A DNA stretch of 64,000 nucleotides from Flammeovirga pacifica. GTDB lineage: Bacteria; Bacteroidota; Bacteroidia; Cytophagales; Flammeovirgaceae. Under the pieces are notes generated by a model, which ran no database searches, was not told the origin of the DNA, and saw only the letters and a program-made list of their open reading frames with translations. A program made the translations under genes and the position numbers. Numbering within the stretch: position 1 is the first letter of the stretch; each line of letters starts with the position of its first letter. Positions 1-12,378 of this stretch are shown here, piece by piece. The stretch spans positions 4,631,892 through 4,695,891 of the forward strand of contig NZ_JRYR02000001.1 of assembly GCF_000807855.2 (NCBI RefSeq), written 5' to 3'.

Positions 1-2
1 GG

Positions 3-878
3 CCACAGTATGATAATATTTTTAATCCCAACCCCACTGGGATTATTTTGAATGGTAAAGAGTTTAACTTTTTCTGTTCAATGGAAAAATCAATCCGACA
101 AAACTATTCCAATGTATTGGAAGCGAAAGAGTTTGATTATTTAGGTAAAAAATATTTAATGTTGGTCTCTTTTAGAGAAGACTGTTTAGGAGACAATTGT
201 CGTTACCGTTGTTATAATGTTTTTGATATAACTAATAAAACATCTATTCGTCAAACATCATTCTCAAGTATTTTTCAAGGGACAGACAGTTTTGGCGATT
301 TTAATAATGATGGTAAGTTAGATTTTGTTCGTATTGCTCCAAAAGCACCTAAAGAACATCAAGCTGGCGAGTTAATTACCAATTACTTGGTTACAGCATA
401 CACTTTAAGAAGAGGAATGCCAAAACAGCTTACCGATCAAGGAAACACTTACTATTTATATGTAAAAGGCGATGAAGAAGCATATTCTTTTGAGGTACTT
501 CAAGCTTATTGGTTCTTTAATGTAAAAGATGCCAACGGAGAAGATGCCGAGCCAACAACTTATTTTGCCGAGTACATTTCATTCGACCCCATGTATAGAT
601 ATTTATACAACTCCAATGGAGTTCGAATTGAAAAGAACAGATGGTCTGTATTAATTACTGATGTAGGAGATCTAGAGTCTGCTCAAGAACAATGTCAATT
701 GGTTCGAGAGTACGACATCGAAGATGTTTACATTATGATTGATCAATACAGTGGAGATATCACTTATCAAGTTTTTGCTGGTAATTTTGTGAGTAAGGAA
801 AGTGCAGTAGCCTACATTAAGAAATTATATCAATATGGTGTAAAGGGTAGGTTAACAGATTTCCGTAACTCATATTAA
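3..878 (+). CDS. Partial SPOR-domain protein, C-terminal part only
   Basis: The reading frame is open to the left edge (codons readable from base 3), so the gene starts outside the window; the TTG at 48 is only an internal codon. The visible 290 or so residues contain a short acidic repeat, DFNNDGKLDF, of the FG-GAP/VCBS calcium-loop type. The last ~75 residues (RWSVLITDVGDLESA to GRLTDF) look like a SPOR domain: a beta strand, a helix starting ESAQEQ, a hydrophobic strand YIMIDQ, then a second beta-alpha unit. SPOR domains bind denuded septal peptidoglycan, so an envelope location is expected from the family. The function of the upstream part cannot be judged. The next gene follows 122 bases later on the same strand. 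The SPOR assignment is from pattern, not from a search. Confidence 0.7.
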   Translation, partial: PQYDNIFNPNPTGIILNGKEFNFFCSMEKSIRQNYSNVLEAKEFDYLGKKYLMLVSFREDCLGDNCRYRCYNVFDITNKTSIRQTSFSSIFQGTDSFGDFNNDGKLDFVRIAPKAPKEHQAGELITNYLVTAYTLRRGMPKQLTDQGNTYYLYVKGDEEAYSFEVLQAYWFFNVKDANGEDAEPTTYFAEYISFDPMYRYLYNSNGVRIEKNRWSVLITDVGDLESAQEQCQLVREYDIEDVYIMIDQYSGDITYQVFAGNFVSKESAVAYIKKLYQYGVKGRLTDFRNSY

Positions 879-929
879 TTCGTCCGGATAGAAATTTGTA
901 TTGCTTATACTATTTTTTAATTTATTGAG

Positions 930-971
930 TTGTAATTCAAAAGTCTGAACGTTTCAAACTTTTAATTACAA
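930..971 (+). promoter_or_regulatory. Long inverted repeat in the leader of the TPR gene
   Basis: TTGTAATTcAAAAGT and ACTTTTAATTACAA form a 14-bp stem with one bulged C around a 13-base loop. It ends 29 bases before the ATG at 1001. No T-run follows, so it is not a normal intrinsic terminator. It may be a leader hairpin, an mRNA-stabilising 3' end of the preceding gene, or an operator. Confidence 0.5.
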
Positions 972-1000
972 TCAGAAAGAGTTCTTCAAAAAACGGATCT

Positions 1001-2341
1001 ATGAAACTATCTAAATTTCATATCATTTTATCTATTATATGCTCATTTTTGTTTTATGCTCCTGTCTCAGGACAAAACGCAAATGATTATCTAGAGAAGG
1101 CTGATTTTTTACTAGCCAACAATCGTTATCAAGAAGCATTGGATATGTTGGATCAAGCGATAAACGCTAGTCCAAAAGATGGTAATATTTATTTCAAAAA
1201 AGCAAATACCTACTTAGCGGTCACAAAATTTGGTGACGCAATAAAAACGTTGGAAGACTGTGTTGAAGCAGATCCAAATTATTATAGAGCATATGAAATG
1301 TTGGGGGATTTATATTCTCAACGTAAGCAGCCTATAAAGTCTGTAAAATATTATGATTTAGCTTATCAAAAAGACCCTAGTATTGATCAAAAGTATCTAT
1401 ACAAGCTTAAAATCATTGATATCCTTGATCAGGCAAATAGACATCGCTTTTCTAAAAAACATATTGATGATGTTAGGAAATTAAATCTAGTAGAATCATT
1501 TGACTTAGATTATTATGAGGCGATGTACTGGAATGAAATGGGACATCCTGAAAAAGCTGAAGAGTTAATGGCTAAAATTATTGGTGATATCGAACCCTTA
1601 TCAGGGAATGAAAGATATTACTTCCAATATATCTGGGCTTTATTCGAGGGCGGTAAGTATGCTGAAGCTAAAGAGTGGATGGATAAAATTACCACTTCTG
1701 AAGCAGAATCAATGTTTATGATCTTCCAAGAGGATTATTACTTTAATTTAGCACAAACTTACTTCACAATCATGGACTATGAGAAGTCTCAAAGTATGAT
1801 TGATGTAACTCTAGGAATAAACTCATCTTATATTGAGGCTTTTGATTTGCAAAAACAATTGGCAGCAATACGTACAGATAAGTCTAAAGTAATTGCGGCA
1901 CAAGACAGAGCATTGATGGCAGAAAAAGATATCAAAAAACGTTCTGCAAAATTGTTGGATCTAGCAACATTAAATTATCAATCAATGGATTTTGCAACGT
2001 CTTATATCCACTTAGAAGAGTTTCAAAAAGCACTGCCTCAAAACGAACGTAACTTAAATGTTATCTTCATGAAGACAATGTGTGAAAAGAGCTTAGGTGA
2101 AATAGGTGTTGCTACAGAGAAATTGAAAAAGGTAATTCATAACCCTACAATTAAGCCTCCTACAAAAGCAAAATATAACTTCGCAATTGCTTTAGTATAT
2201 AAAGAAATTGGCGATTATAAATCTGCTGAAAACTTCTTGAAAGCTGCCTATGGTGGTTCTTTCAAAAATGCAGTTCGTTATGAATTTGCAGAAATTCAGA
2301 GATTAAAAGATATTAAAGAATTGGAAGCATTGAATAAATAA
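1001..2341 (+). CDS. Exported tetratricopeptide-repeat (TPR) protein
   Basis: This 446-residue protein has an N-terminal signal peptide (basic MKLSK, a hydrophobic core, then APVSGQ), so it is expected in the periplasm or the outer-membrane inner face. Residues ~30-130 contain three clear TPR units, recognisable by the ANNRYQEALDMLDQAINASP and FGDAIKTLEDCVEADP patterns. More degenerate TPR-like helices continue to the end (DYKSAENFLKAAY near residue 405). No catalytic domain is visible. TPR arrays normally hold protein partners, and the partner here is unknown. The ATG is well placed for the signal peptide. A hairpin lies just upstream and a strong terminator just downstream, so the gene is probably transcribed alone. 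Confidence 0.8.
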   Translation: MKLSKFHIILSIICSFLFYAPVSGQNANDYLEKADFLLANNRYQEALDMLDQAINASPKDGNIYFKKANTYLAVTKFGDAIKTLEDCVEADPNYYRAYEMLGDLYSQRKQPIKSVKYYDLAYQKDPSIDQKYLYKLKIIDILDQANRHRFSKKHIDDVRKLNLVESFDLDYYEAMYWNEMGHPEKAEELMAKIIGDIEPLSGNERYYFQYIWALFEGGKYAEAKEWMDKITTSEAESMFMIFQEDYYFNLAQTYFTIMDYEKSQSMIDVTLGINSSYIEAFDLQKQLAAIRTDKSKVIAAQDRALMAEKDIKKRSAKLLDLATLNYQSMDFATSYIHLEEFQKALPQNERNLNVIFMKTMCEKSLGEIGVATEKLKKVIHNPTIKPPTKAKYNFAIALVYKEIGDYKSAENFLKAAYGGSFKNAVRYEFAEIQRLKDIKELEALNK

Positions 2342-2360
2342 TCAATATTCCATTCTTTTA

Positions 2361-2401
2361 AAAACCGATATAATAAATAATTTATTATATCGGTTTTTTT
2401 T
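2361..2401 (+). terminator. Intrinsic terminator after the TPR gene
   Basis: AAAACCGATATAATAAA pairs with TTTATTATATCGGTTTT around a very short loop, followed by a T-run. It begins 20 bases after the stop codon of the TPR gene. Confidence 0.85.
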
Positions 2402-2421
2402 ATGGTGATATTTTATTGATT

Positions 2422-2458
2422 ATGATATAATTATGTGACTCAACTTTAATTATATCAT
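2422..2458 (+). promoter_or_regulatory. Perfect 12-bp inverted repeat before a small membrane protein gene
   Basis: ATGATATAATTA (2422-2433) and TAATTATATCAT (2447-2458) are exact reverse complements separated by 13 bases. The repeat ends 15 bases before the ATG at 2474, so as RNA it would sit over the ribosome-loading region. As DNA it could be an operator. There is no T-run, so it is not a terminator. Confidence 0.5.
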
Positions 2459-2473
2459 CTCAATAAAAGTATT

Positions 2474-2845
2474 ATGGAAAATCATTTACAAAAGTATGTT
2501 CATTTAATAAAGGTCTCAAGATTAGCTTTAATTGCTTTTATTCTATTAGAAGTTCTATTCATTTATTTTAGTGAAATTCTATTCTCTGAATTACTTATTA
2601 AATTAAGTTGGATAGGGGTACTGACTATCAGTTCGTATTTCTTAATGAACAATCCTTTTGGTGTTCTATTCTTATTGATCTTAATGATCATTTCATTAAA
2701 TCTATTTTTAGTGTTTAATGATCTTGAATTTTTCTTAGATCATTTAATAATAAGCTGTACGGAAGTATTGGGTATGTTGTATTTGATTCGAAAAATAAAT
2801 AAACAGGAAGTGGTATTAGATGATTCTGAAACTCAGATCGTTTAA
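2474..2845 (+). CDS. Small integral membrane protein, unknown function
   Basis: This 123-residue protein is almost entirely hydrophobic, with about four membrane segments (roughly residues 14-34, 42-58, 63-82 and 88-104) and a short charged C-terminal tail (RKINKQEVVLDDSETQ). There is no signal peptide cleavage pattern, no cysteine pair and no known motif. It sits alone between two terminators with a 12-bp inverted repeat directly before its start. I do not recognise a family. The length, a clean start codon and the flanking signals support a real gene. Confidence 0.65.
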   Translation: MENHLQKYVHLIKVSRLALIAFILLEVLFIYFSEILFSELLIKLSWIGVLTISSYFLMNNPFGVLFLLILMIISLNLFLVFNDLEFFLDHLIISCTEVLGMLYLIRKINKQEVVLDDSETQIV

Positions 2846-2867
2846 CTATTTTATGCTATATTCTAAG

Positions 2868-2896
2868 AAAGGTTGCCATGCGGTAGCCTTTTTTTA
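2868..2896 (+). terminator. Intrinsic terminator after the small membrane protein gene
   Basis: AAAGGTTGCC and GGTAGCCTTT pair, including G-T pairs, around the loop ATGC. A T-run follows at once. Confidence 0.75.
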
Positions 2897-3022
2897 TTTT
2901 ACGACTTTTTTAATCTTTTTTTTAAAAAAAAGTTCAATTATAGGTGACATTTTTTACTGCCTGTTATAAGGTGATGTAAACAAAATATCTAACAGATTAT
3001 TAAAATTAAAAAAAATCAATTT

Positions 3023-3493
3023 ATGAAAAAGTTTATTTACTTATTAGTTACAATTATCTCTTTAACAGCAGCAAGTTCTTTCGCACAAGATAAAAGCGGT
3101 GGTGGGTTTATAAATAAAGGAGCAGGTTCTTTAAACATTGGTTTTACTTCAGGATTTTCTAATAATACATTGGGTCTTATGGCTGATTATGAAATCGCAC
3201 AATTAGGTAAAGATTTTACAGTAGGTGCATTTGTAGATTATCAGTCATGGTCTGGTAGTGGAAGTACATTTGGTGCCGGTGCAAGATTTAGATGGTATGC
3301 AGATAGAGTATTAAATATTCAAAACCCAAGATGGGATCTATATGCTGTGGGTGATGTTGGATTTGATTTCGGTCATATGAACCAACTTCACTGGGGTATT
3401 GGTGTAGGTGCTAAGTTCCATATCACTGATAGTTTTGGTATTCAGGGAAATATTGGTTCTGGAGCACAAATAGGTATTTGTATTGGTTTATAG
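3023..3493 (+). CDS. Small outer-membrane beta-barrel-like protein
   Basis: This 156-residue protein has a clear signal peptide (MKKFIYLLVTIISLTAASSFAQ). The mature part alternates Gly/Ser/aromatic residues in short amphipathic stretches (GSLNIGFTSGF, TVGAFVDYQSW, FGAGARFRWYA, WGIGVGAKFHI), as in small 6-8-strand outer-membrane barrels. It ends in GICIGL rather than the terminal aromatic common in large porins. No enzyme motif is present. Surface or structural function is an inference from fold pattern only. It is flanked upstream by a terminator and downstream by a bidirectional terminator shared with icmF. Confidence 0.65.
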   Translation: MKKFIYLLVTIISLTAASSFAQDKSGGGFINKGAGSLNIGFTSGFSNNTLGLMADYEIAQLGKDFTVGAFVDYQSWSGSGSTFGAGARFRWYADRVLNIQNPRWDLYAVGDVGFDFGHMNQLHWGIGVGAKFHITDSFGIQGNIGSGAQIGICIGL

Positions 3494-3542
3494 TAACAAT
3501 AGTTAATCGAACTGAGTTTAATAAGAAGGTTAAGTTTTATAA

Positions 3543-3587
3543 TAGTCACCTCAAAGGGTTTCCTTTAGAGGTGACTTTATTGTTTTT
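3543..3587. terminator. Bidirectional terminator between convergent genes
   Basis: AGTCACCTCAAAGG pairs with CCTTTAGAGGTGACT (one bulge), with loop GTTT and a downstream T-rich run. It serves the plus-strand outer-membrane gene and probably the minus-strand icmF, whose stop codon lies at its edge. Confidence 0.75.
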
Positions 3588-6500
3588 ACATATTTCGTCT
3601 GTATTGACCTCCAACATTAAATAATGCAGAAGTTATCTGGCCAAGTGAACAATATTTAGCAGCTTCCATTAGAGCATCAAAAGTATTTTCTTGCTCTAAA
3701 GCAACATTTTTTAGAGAAGTGATACTTTTATCCACCTGTTGAGAAAGCTTCTGTTGTTGCTCTTTTAAAGCCTCGATCTGGCCGTTCTTTTCCTCTTTAG
3801 TAGAACGGATGACTTCTTCAGGAATAATTGTAGGAGAACCATTCTTTGATAAGAATGTATTTACTCCAATTATAGGGAAATCACCATTGTGTTTTAATGT
3901 TTCGTAATACAGAGATTCTTCTTGAATTTTAGAACGTTGGTACATCGTTTCCATAGCTCCTAAAACACCACCTCTTTCGGTGATTCTATCAAATTCTGCC
4001 ATTACAGCTTCTTCTACCAAGTCAGTGAGTTCTTCAATAATGAATGCACCCTGAATAGGATTTTCATTTTTTGTAAGTCCCAATTCTTTATTGATGATCA
4101 ACTGAATAGCAACAGCTCTTCTTACAGACTCTTCTGTTGGCGTTGTGATCGCTTCATCATAAGCATTTGTATGTAGAGAATTACAGTTGTCATAGATAGC
4201 ATAGAGCGCTTGTAACGTTGTTCTTATGTCGTTAAAAGCAATTTCTTGTGCATGTAATGACCTTCCCGAAGTTTGGATATGATATTTTAGCTTCTGAGAA
4301 CGATCACTAGCTTTATATTTATATTTTAAGGCTTTTGCCCATATTTTTCTAGCAACTCGACCGATTACCGCATACTCGGGATCTACACCATTAGAAAAGA
4401 AGAAAGAGAAGTTTGGAGCGAAATCATCGATTTTCATTCCTCTATTCAAGTAATATTCTATAAAAGTAAATCCATTCGCCAATGTAAAGGCTAATTGCGA
4501 AATAGGATTGGCCCCTGCTTCTGCAATATGATAACCTGAAATGGATACAGAATAGAAGTTTTTAATTGCGTTGTCAGTAAAATACTGCTGCATATCACCC
4601 ATAAGACGTAAAGAAAACTCTGTAGAGAATATACAAGTGTTTTGTGCTTGATCTTCTTTTAGAATATCTGCTTGTACAGTTCCTCTTACTTTACGAATGG
4701 TATCCGCTTTAATTTTCTGATAAACTTCCTCTTCTAATACTTGATCTCCAGTAACACCTAAAAGCATTAAACCTAAACCATTATGATGAGGAGGAAGTTC
4801 TCCTCTATATTGAGGTTGATCTCCTTTAGGATACAGAGTTTTTATCTTTTTCTTTACCTCTTTTTCAAGACCATTTTCTTTGATATACAATTCACATTGT
4901 TGATCAATAGCTGTATTCAAGAAAAATGCTGTCATTGCTGCAGCAGGACCGTTGATGGTCATTGATACAGAAGTAGAAGGAGCACTTAAATCAAAACCAG
5001 AGTACAATCTTTTTGCATCATCTAAGCTTGATACATTTACCCCAGAATTACCAATTTTACCATAAATATCAGGTCTATAGGCAGGGTCTTCACCATAAAG
5101 AGTAACAGAGTCAAAGGCAGTAGATAATCGAGCGGCAGGCTGACCTTCAGATAAGTAATGAAAACGTTTGTTGGTACGTTCTGGATTACCTTCCCCGGCA
5201 AACATTCTGGTAGGATCTTCTCCGGTTCTTTTAAAAGGAAATACACCTGCAGTAAATGGGAATTCTCCAGGCACATTTTCTTGCATCGACCATTTGACAA
5301 TGTCCCCCCATCCTTTGTATTTAGGAAGAATGACCTTGCGGATTTTAGTTCCAGACAGAGAATTTGAAACAGCTTCTACATTAATATCTTTTCCTCTAAC
5401 CTGATAGGTGAAAGTATCCTTACTGTATTGCTCTACTTTCCCTTTCCAAGAATCAATAATGTCGATTACTTCATGGTTAGTTTTCTTTTCAATTTCTTGA
5501 TACGCTTTTTCAAGTGCATCTTTCGTTGTTTTATCACTTTCTAAAATTGATATGGATTGTTTCAAACCATAAAGTTGATCCGCCAATGTTGCTTGTTCTT
5601 CTACAAACTCATTGTAATTTCTGATCACTTCTGTAATATCAGAAAGATAGCGTACTCTTGATGGAGGAATAATATGAAAACGTTCCCCCTCATGTGTATT
5701 TTCTACTTTCGGTAAATGAAGTTGATTTGATTTTTCGTTGATCAAATCAACTAATTTATTATACAATTGATTGACACCTGTGTCATTAAACTGAGAAGCC
5801 ATTGTTCCGTAAACGGGGGTGTTCTCATCAGGTAATTCAAATAATTGATGATTTCTTCTGTATTGTTTTGCTACATCTCTTAAGGCATCTTGAGCACCTT
5901 TTTTATCAAATTTATTTAGAGCAATAACATCTGCATAATCCAGCATGTCAATTTTCTCTAATTGAGTAGCAGCTCCATATTCAGGGGTCATCACATAGAG
6001 AGAAACATCACTGAAATCGATAATTTCAGTACCGGACTGACCGATTCCAGAAGTTTCTAAAATGATAAGGTCAAATTGAGCAGCCTTTAATAAAAGCAGT
6101 ACTTCTTTAATATTTTTTGATAAAGCGATATGTGCCTGACGGGTAGCCAAAGAGCGCATATACACCCTAGAATCAGCAATAGCATTCATTCGAATTCTAT
6201 CACCGAGTAATGCTCCACCAGTTTTTCTTTTTGATGGGTCAACAGAAACAATTGCTATTTGCTTGTCTTCTGTAGATGCAAGAAAGCGTCGGATTAATTC
6301 ATCGACAAGGCTAGATTTACCTGCACCACCAGTACCAGTAATGCCTAAAACAGGGGTATCAGTTTTATCTGCTTTATCTACTATTTTTGTTAGGAAATCA
6401 CTAATTTCATTAGGATTGTTTTCAATAGCAGAAATGATTCTCCCTAAATTTTTATGAGATTTATTTTCAAGGTTTAAAACCTCTTTAGTGATGTTTTGAC

Positions 6501-6954
6501 CAGTCGGGAAATCACATTTTTGTAAGATGTCATTAATCATACCTTGTAATCCCATCGTACGGCCATCATCAGGAGAATATATTCTATTGATACCGTAGTC
6601 ATGAAGTTCATCAATCTCAGAAGGGAGAATAGTTCCTCCACCGCCACCATAAAGCCCAATGTGTGCAGCTCCTCTTTCTTTTAAAAGATCATGGATATAT
6701 TTAAAATATTCCAAATGTCCACCTTGATAAGAGGTAATAGCTATGCCTTGTACATCCTCTTGAATGGCACAATCAACAATTTCTTGAGCAGAGCGGTTAT
6801 GTCCAAGGTGGATAATTTCAGCCCCTGTAGACTGCATAATTCTACGCATGATGTTAATAGAGGCATCATGCCCATCAAAAAGTGAACCTGCAGTAACCAA
6901 CCTAATCTTATTGTTGGGTGTATAAGGTTGGTTAGAATTCATTTGTGAAGTCAT
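3586..6954 (-). CDS. icmF: Fused isobutyryl-CoA mutase IcmF (B12-dependent mutase with built-in G-protein chaperone)
   Basis: The 1122 residues have the IcmF order. An N-terminal cobalamin-binding domain carries DGHDAS (residues 27-32; the D-x-H cobalt-ligand motif). A MeaB-like GTPase has Walker A GTGGAGKS (207-214), SGIGQSGTE and NKFDKKGA. A large C-terminal substrate-binding barrel follows. By my alignment to methylmalonyl-CoA mutase, the residues that read the substrate are Phe585 (in MFAGEG) and Gln771 (in DQAQNTCIF). That is the Phe/Gln pair of isobutyryl-CoA mutases, not the Tyr/Arg pair of methylmalonyl-CoA mutase. The reaction is reversible isobutyryl-CoA/n-butyryl-CoA isomerisation, relevant to valine and branched fatty-acid metabolism. 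Relatives are often labelled simply methylmalonyl-CoA mutase. The preceding gene on the same strand is a sensor kinase 102 bases upstream. Confidence 0.93.
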   Translation of the reverse strand: MTSQMNSNQPYTPNNKIRLVTAGSLFDGHDASINIMRRIMQSTGAEIIHLGHNRSAQEIVDCAIQEDVQGIAITSYQGGHLEYFKYIHDLLKERGAAHIGLYGGGGGTILPSEIDELHDYGINRIYSPDDGRTMGLQGMINDILQKCDFPTGQNITKEVLNLENKSHKNLGRIISAIENNPNEISDFLTKIVDKADKTDTPVLGITGTGGAGKSSLVDELIRRFLASTEDKQIAIVSVDPSKRKTGGALLGDRIRMNAIADSRVYMRSLATRQAHIALSKNIKEVLLLLKAAQFDLIILETSGIGQSGTEIIDFSDVSLYVMTPEYGAATQLEKIDMLDYADVIALNKFDKKGAQDALRDVAKQYRRNHQLFELPDENTPVYGTMASQFNDTGVNQLYNKLVDLINEKSNQLHLPKVENTHEGERFHIIPPSRVRYLSDITEVIRNYNEFVEEQATLADQLYGLKQSISILESDKTTKDALEKAYQEIEKKTNHEVIDIIDSWKGKVEQYSKDTFTYQVRGKDINVEAVSNSLSGTKIRKVILPKYKGWGDIVKWSMQENVPGEFPFTAGVFPFKRTGEDPTRMFAGEGNPERTNKRFHYLSEGQPAARLSTAFDSVTLYGEDPAYRPDIYGKIGNSGVNVSSLDDAKRLYSGFDLSAPSTSVSMTINGPAAAMTAFFLNTAIDQQCELYIKENGLEKEVKKKIKTLYPKGDQPQYRGELPPHHNGLGLMLLGVTGDQVLEEEVYQKIKADTIRKVRGTVQADILKEDQAQNTCIFSTEFSLRLMGDMQQYFTDNAIKNFYSVSISGYHIAEAGANPISQLAFTLANGFTFIEYYLNRGMKIDDFAPNFSFFFSNGVDPEYAVIGRVARKIWAKALKYKYKASDRSQKLKYHIQTSGRSLHAQEIAFNDIRTTLQALYAIYDNCNSLHTNAYDEAITTPTEESVRRAVAIQLIINKELGLTKNENPIQGAFIIEELTDLVEEAVMAEFDRITERGGVLGAMETMYQRSKIQEESLYYETLKHNGDFPIIGVNTFLSKNGSPTIIPEEVIRSTKEEKNGQIEALKEQQQKLSQQVDKSITSLKNVALEQENTFDALMEAAKYCSLGQITSALFNVGGQYRRNM

Positions 6955-7019
6955 TTCTTTTGTGTGTGTTTAAAGCAAGAAAAAGTCATCTTAAAGATGT
7001 AGTAATAATTCGTCTTGCG

Positions 7020-7060
7020 TTAAGATAATGAAGGAAATCTATCCTTCAGCATCATCTTAA
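7020..7060 (-). other. Hairpin overlapping the kinase stop codon, between kinase and icmF
   Basis: TTAAGAT and GAAGGA pair with TCCTTC and ATCTTAA, with an internal mismatch. The outer arm contains the stop codon of the kinase gene. No T-run follows on the minus strand, so it may be a processing or attenuation element rather than a full terminator. Confidence 0.4.
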
Positions 7061-8232
7061 TGGTTATGTGTGTTTATAAGTAACTCAACGTGAAAGGCAT
7101 CTACTTGCTTTTCTATGTTGAGTGTATGTTGGTGTTTATATTGCAAGTTTAGTCGTTTTTTTACATTCTCCAAACCTATTCCTCCTTGTTTATCTTTAGA
7201 AATGGATTTTTTTGGAATAGAATTCCCCAAATTGAAAATGATTTCACCATCTTTTTTTACCCTTAAGATTAATTTTACCCAACCCTCTGTGTGATTTTCA
7301 ATATGGCTATGTTTAAATGCATTTTCTATAAAAGGAGCAAAAAGTAAAGGGGCTATTTTTACATTCTGATTTTCAATCTGAATATCAATGTCTATGTTAT
7401 TTTTAAGGCGATCATCTTTTAAAAGGTGTAGACCAATAAAGTTATTTAAGTACTCTACCTCCTTTGTGATAGGGACAGTATCTGTTGTGGTATCATACAA
7501 CATGTATCGAAGTAAGTCGGATAATTGAAGGACTACTTCCGGTGTTTTGTCAGACTTAACAAAAGACAAAGAGTAGATGTTATTTAAGACATTAAATAAG
7601 AAATGAGGGTTCACCTGAGACTTTAAAAAGCTCATTTCTGATTTCACATTTTCTTCTCTCAAAAGTGAAGCTTCATTTTCTTTTTTAAGACTGTAAAGTG
7701 TCATTCTATAAGAGGTACTCGCTAAAGCAACAACACCAAAAAGTATTAAATTGTAGAGAGATTCAAAGACTTGAATTCCTCGTTTTTTTCTTTTCAATAA
7801 AGCTCGTTCTCTTTTCTTTACTCTATTTTTAGGAGGAACTTTTCTTTGCCTATTTTCTGGTTGTATTTCATGAGGTGGAATTTCAGATTCATCAAAAGGA
7901 AAATGTAAAGTAACGTCCTGTTGTTGCTTCCAACTATTGAATACTTCTTTTTCTAATTTTACATAGGTGATAGAGTTGATAAATATCCAACACAAAAGTA
8001 AAATGGCATAGAGAGTATGTTTCTTTTTGATTAAGAACTTTGGGATCAAGTAACTTACATTTACCTTCCATAAAAGCACTTGAAAACCAATAAGAAGGAT
8101 TGCTTTTAAAAAGGCAAACCATAAACCAAATCTTTCGCTAAAGAAATTAAAAGTAAGAGCGAAATAGGCAAGAAGTAAAAGGCCTTGCCACAATTGAGTT
8201 TGTGAGAATTGAAAAGCAAATTTTTTGTTCAT
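7057..8232 (-). CDS. LytS/YpdA-type membrane sensor histidine kinase
   Basis: This 391-residue protein has four membrane segments (about residues 13-31, 36-58, 73-91 and 159-178). Between TM3 and TM4 lies a strongly basic linker (RKVPPKNRVKKRERALLKRK). The C-terminal half is a His_kinase (PF06580-like) module with the phosphoacceptor in SQVNPHFLFN (His210), followed by an HATPase with FIENAFKHS and GGIGLENVKKRL. This family signals through LytTR-type regulators, but no response-regulator gene lies beside it, so its partner is elsewhere. The signal is unknown. It lies directly upstream of icmF with a hairpin across its stop codon; shared transcription is possible but not shown. Confidence 0.85.
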   Translation of the reverse strand: MNKKFAFQFSQTQLWQGLLLLAYFALTFNFFSERFGLWFAFLKAILLIGFQVLLWKVNVSYLIPKFLIKKKHTLYAILLLCWIFINSITYVKLEKEVFNSWKQQQDVTLHFPFDESEIPPHEIQPENRQRKVPPKNRVKKRERALLKRKKRGIQVFESLYNLILFGVVALASTSYRMTLYSLKKENEASLLREENVKSEMSFLKSQVNPHFLFNVLNNIYSLSFVKSDKTPEVVLQLSDLLRYMLYDTTTDTVPITKEVEYLNNFIGLHLLKDDRLKNNIDIDIQIENQNVKIAPLLFAPFIENAFKHSHIENHTEGWVKLILRVKKDGEIIFNLGNSIPKKSISKDKQGGIGLENVKKRLNLQYKHQHTLNIEKQVDAFHVELLINTHNH

Positions 8233-10815
<2,583 letters not shown>

Positions 10816-10838
10816 TCTAGCTTAAAATATAAATTCTT

Positions 10839-10870
10839 AGAAACCTCACGTAAGTGGGGTTTCTTTTTAT
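10839..10870 (+). terminator. Intrinsic terminator of icd
   Basis: AGAAACCTCAC pairs with GTGGGGTTTCT (one G-T pair) around GTAA. The tract TTTTTATC follows. Confidence 0.85.
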
Positions 10871-11090
10871 CTAAGTTCCACGAAAAATATTTTCATCGAA
10901 CTTAGATTTTTTTATTAAAATTGCATTATTCTAATAATTGTTTGCAATAAGAATTATCTCTTAGCGTTAATCAAATGTGAAGAATAGATAAGTATAATTT
11001 TTGCCTCAAAAAATCATTGAATTTGGATGGGTATCATAAATTATTAATGAAGGAGATATTTATTCATATAATTAAAATGGATTAATTGAA

Positions 11091-11735
11091 ATGATGGAGG
11101 GGAATGTAGCTTTTTATGAAAATATGCCAATTAAGGTATTTAAGCATTTTGCAGATCAAATAGGATTAGCAAAAGGCGAAGATCTAGATCAAATCTATAC
11201 CACAATAAGTAATGGTAAAGAAATTATGGAATTTGGCTCTGGATATGGTAGGATTGTAAAAAGCTTAAAGAAAAAAGGATTCAAAGGGAATTTATACGCA
11301 GTAGAAATTGTAGATGGTTTAGTTGAAAAATTAAAACTAGAAGAGGACGATCAAGTGAAAGTTATTCACTCAGATTTAAGAAGCCTACAATGGGAAGAAA
11401 ATTCTTTGGATTATATTCTTTGGATGTGGTCTGGTATTTTAGAACTAACCTCAAAAGAACAAGAAGAAGTAATCTGTAAAGCCTATAAATGGTTGAAAAA
11501 AGGAGGAGCTTTTATCATAGAATGTCCGATGGATAAGGCAATTTCTAAGGTCGGAATGTTATCAAATGATAAAAAAATTGTCGTAGAACAAGAGTGGGGT
11601 GTCTTAAATGCAACGCTTGTAGAAGCGGAAGATGTCGCTTTCTATTCATCTAAGGCAGGTTTTGAGAGTCATTCATTGCATACATACTGTACTACTACTG
11701 ATCTGACTCGTGCAATCTACACTTTGAAAAAATGA
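11091..11735 (+). CDS. SAM-dependent class I methyltransferase
   Basis: The 214 residues show the class I methyltransferase core. Motif I is EIMEFGSGYGRIVKSL (about 48-63), followed by an acidic strand end LYAVEIV and motif LDYILWMWSG in place of the usual post-motif region. Then comes KAYKWLKKGGAFIIECP, the typical motif III strand after a helix. The substrate cannot be predicted; small-molecule methyltransferases of this shape are common. The downstream Skp gene starts 39 bases after the stop on the same strand, so they may be cotranscribed, but a functional link is not evident. The start ATG at 11091 is followed immediately by a second ATG; either could be used. Confidence 0.75.
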   Translation: MMEGNVAFYENMPIKVFKHFADQIGLAKGEDLDQIYTTISNGKEIMEFGSGYGRIVKSLKKKGFKGNLYAVEIVDGLVEKLKLEEDDQVKVIHSDLRSLQWEENSLDYILWMWSGILELTSKEQEEVICKAYKWLKKGGAFIIECPMDKAISKVGMLSNDKKIVVEQEWGVLNATLVEAEDVAFYSSKAGFESHSLHTYCTTTDLTRAIYTLKK

Positions 11736-11774
11736 ATTAAAAAAACATCTTTAAGGGAAATAAACTGAGGAAAA

Positions 11775-12308
11775 ATGAAGAAATTACTCTTTGTAGGTCT
11801 GTGTATTCTCATCAACTTATCAAATGTAAACGCCCAACGCTTTGGTTATATCGATTCTCAGGTGATAATTGAACAATTACCTGAATACCAAGAAGCAGAA
11901 GAAAGTTTACAAAAATTGACCAATAAATGGCTTGGTCAGTTAGATAAAATGAAATCTGAAATAGCCGATTTGGAAAGGGCATATGCTCACGAAGAAATTT
12001 TGCTAACACCTGAAATGAAACAGGAGAAACTAGATAACATCGCCACTTTGAAAAAAGATATGCGAGAGTTTCAAACCAATCATTTTGGATATGAAGGCTT
12101 ACTTTATTCGAAGCGTATGGAGTTTATGAAACCTTTACAGGATAAAATATCAAAAGCTTGTCAAACCGTTGCGCGACAAAAAAAGCTTAATTTTATCTTC
12201 GATAAGGCTTCAGATTTGACTTTAATCTATTCAGATCCTAAATATAATTATACAGATTTCGTTTTAGATGAACTTGGTGAGGGAGATCCTGAGGATTCTC
12301 CAAGATAA
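11775..12308 (+). CDS. OmpH/Skp-family periplasmic chaperone, first of three
   Basis: This 177-residue protein has a signal peptide ending NVNAQ, then RFGYIDSQVIIEQLPEYQEA, the OmpH/Skp opening. A long charged coiled coil follows (about 45-135), and then a C-terminal beta piece (KKLNFIFDKASDLTLIY). Skp proteins form trimers that hold unfolded outer-membrane proteins on their way to the Bam complex. This copy is the most divergent of the three: fewer Gln residues, a longer acidic tail GEGDPEDSPR. The start is fixed by the signal peptide. It precedes the second paralogue by 70 bases on the same strand, indicating an operon. Confidence 0.88.
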   Translation: MKKLLFVGLCILINLSNVNAQRFGYIDSQVIIEQLPEYQEAEESLQKLTNKWLGQLDKMKSEIADLERAYAHEEILLTPEMKQEKLDNIATLKKDMREFQTNHFGYEGLLYSKRMEFMKPLQDKISKACQTVARQKKLNFIFDKASDLTLIYSDPKYNYTDFVLDELGEGDPEDSPR

Positions 12309-12378
12309 TTTATATTTTTGCAGTCGAACTTTCCTTTAGGTTAAAGTTTAAATTATAATCGGAGAAATTTTTATAGAA

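Noticed and set aside
7020-7060. Hairpin after the LytS-type kinase as a full terminator.
   Set aside because: No T-run follows on the minus strand and the stem has an internal mismatch; reported only as a possible processing or attenuation element.
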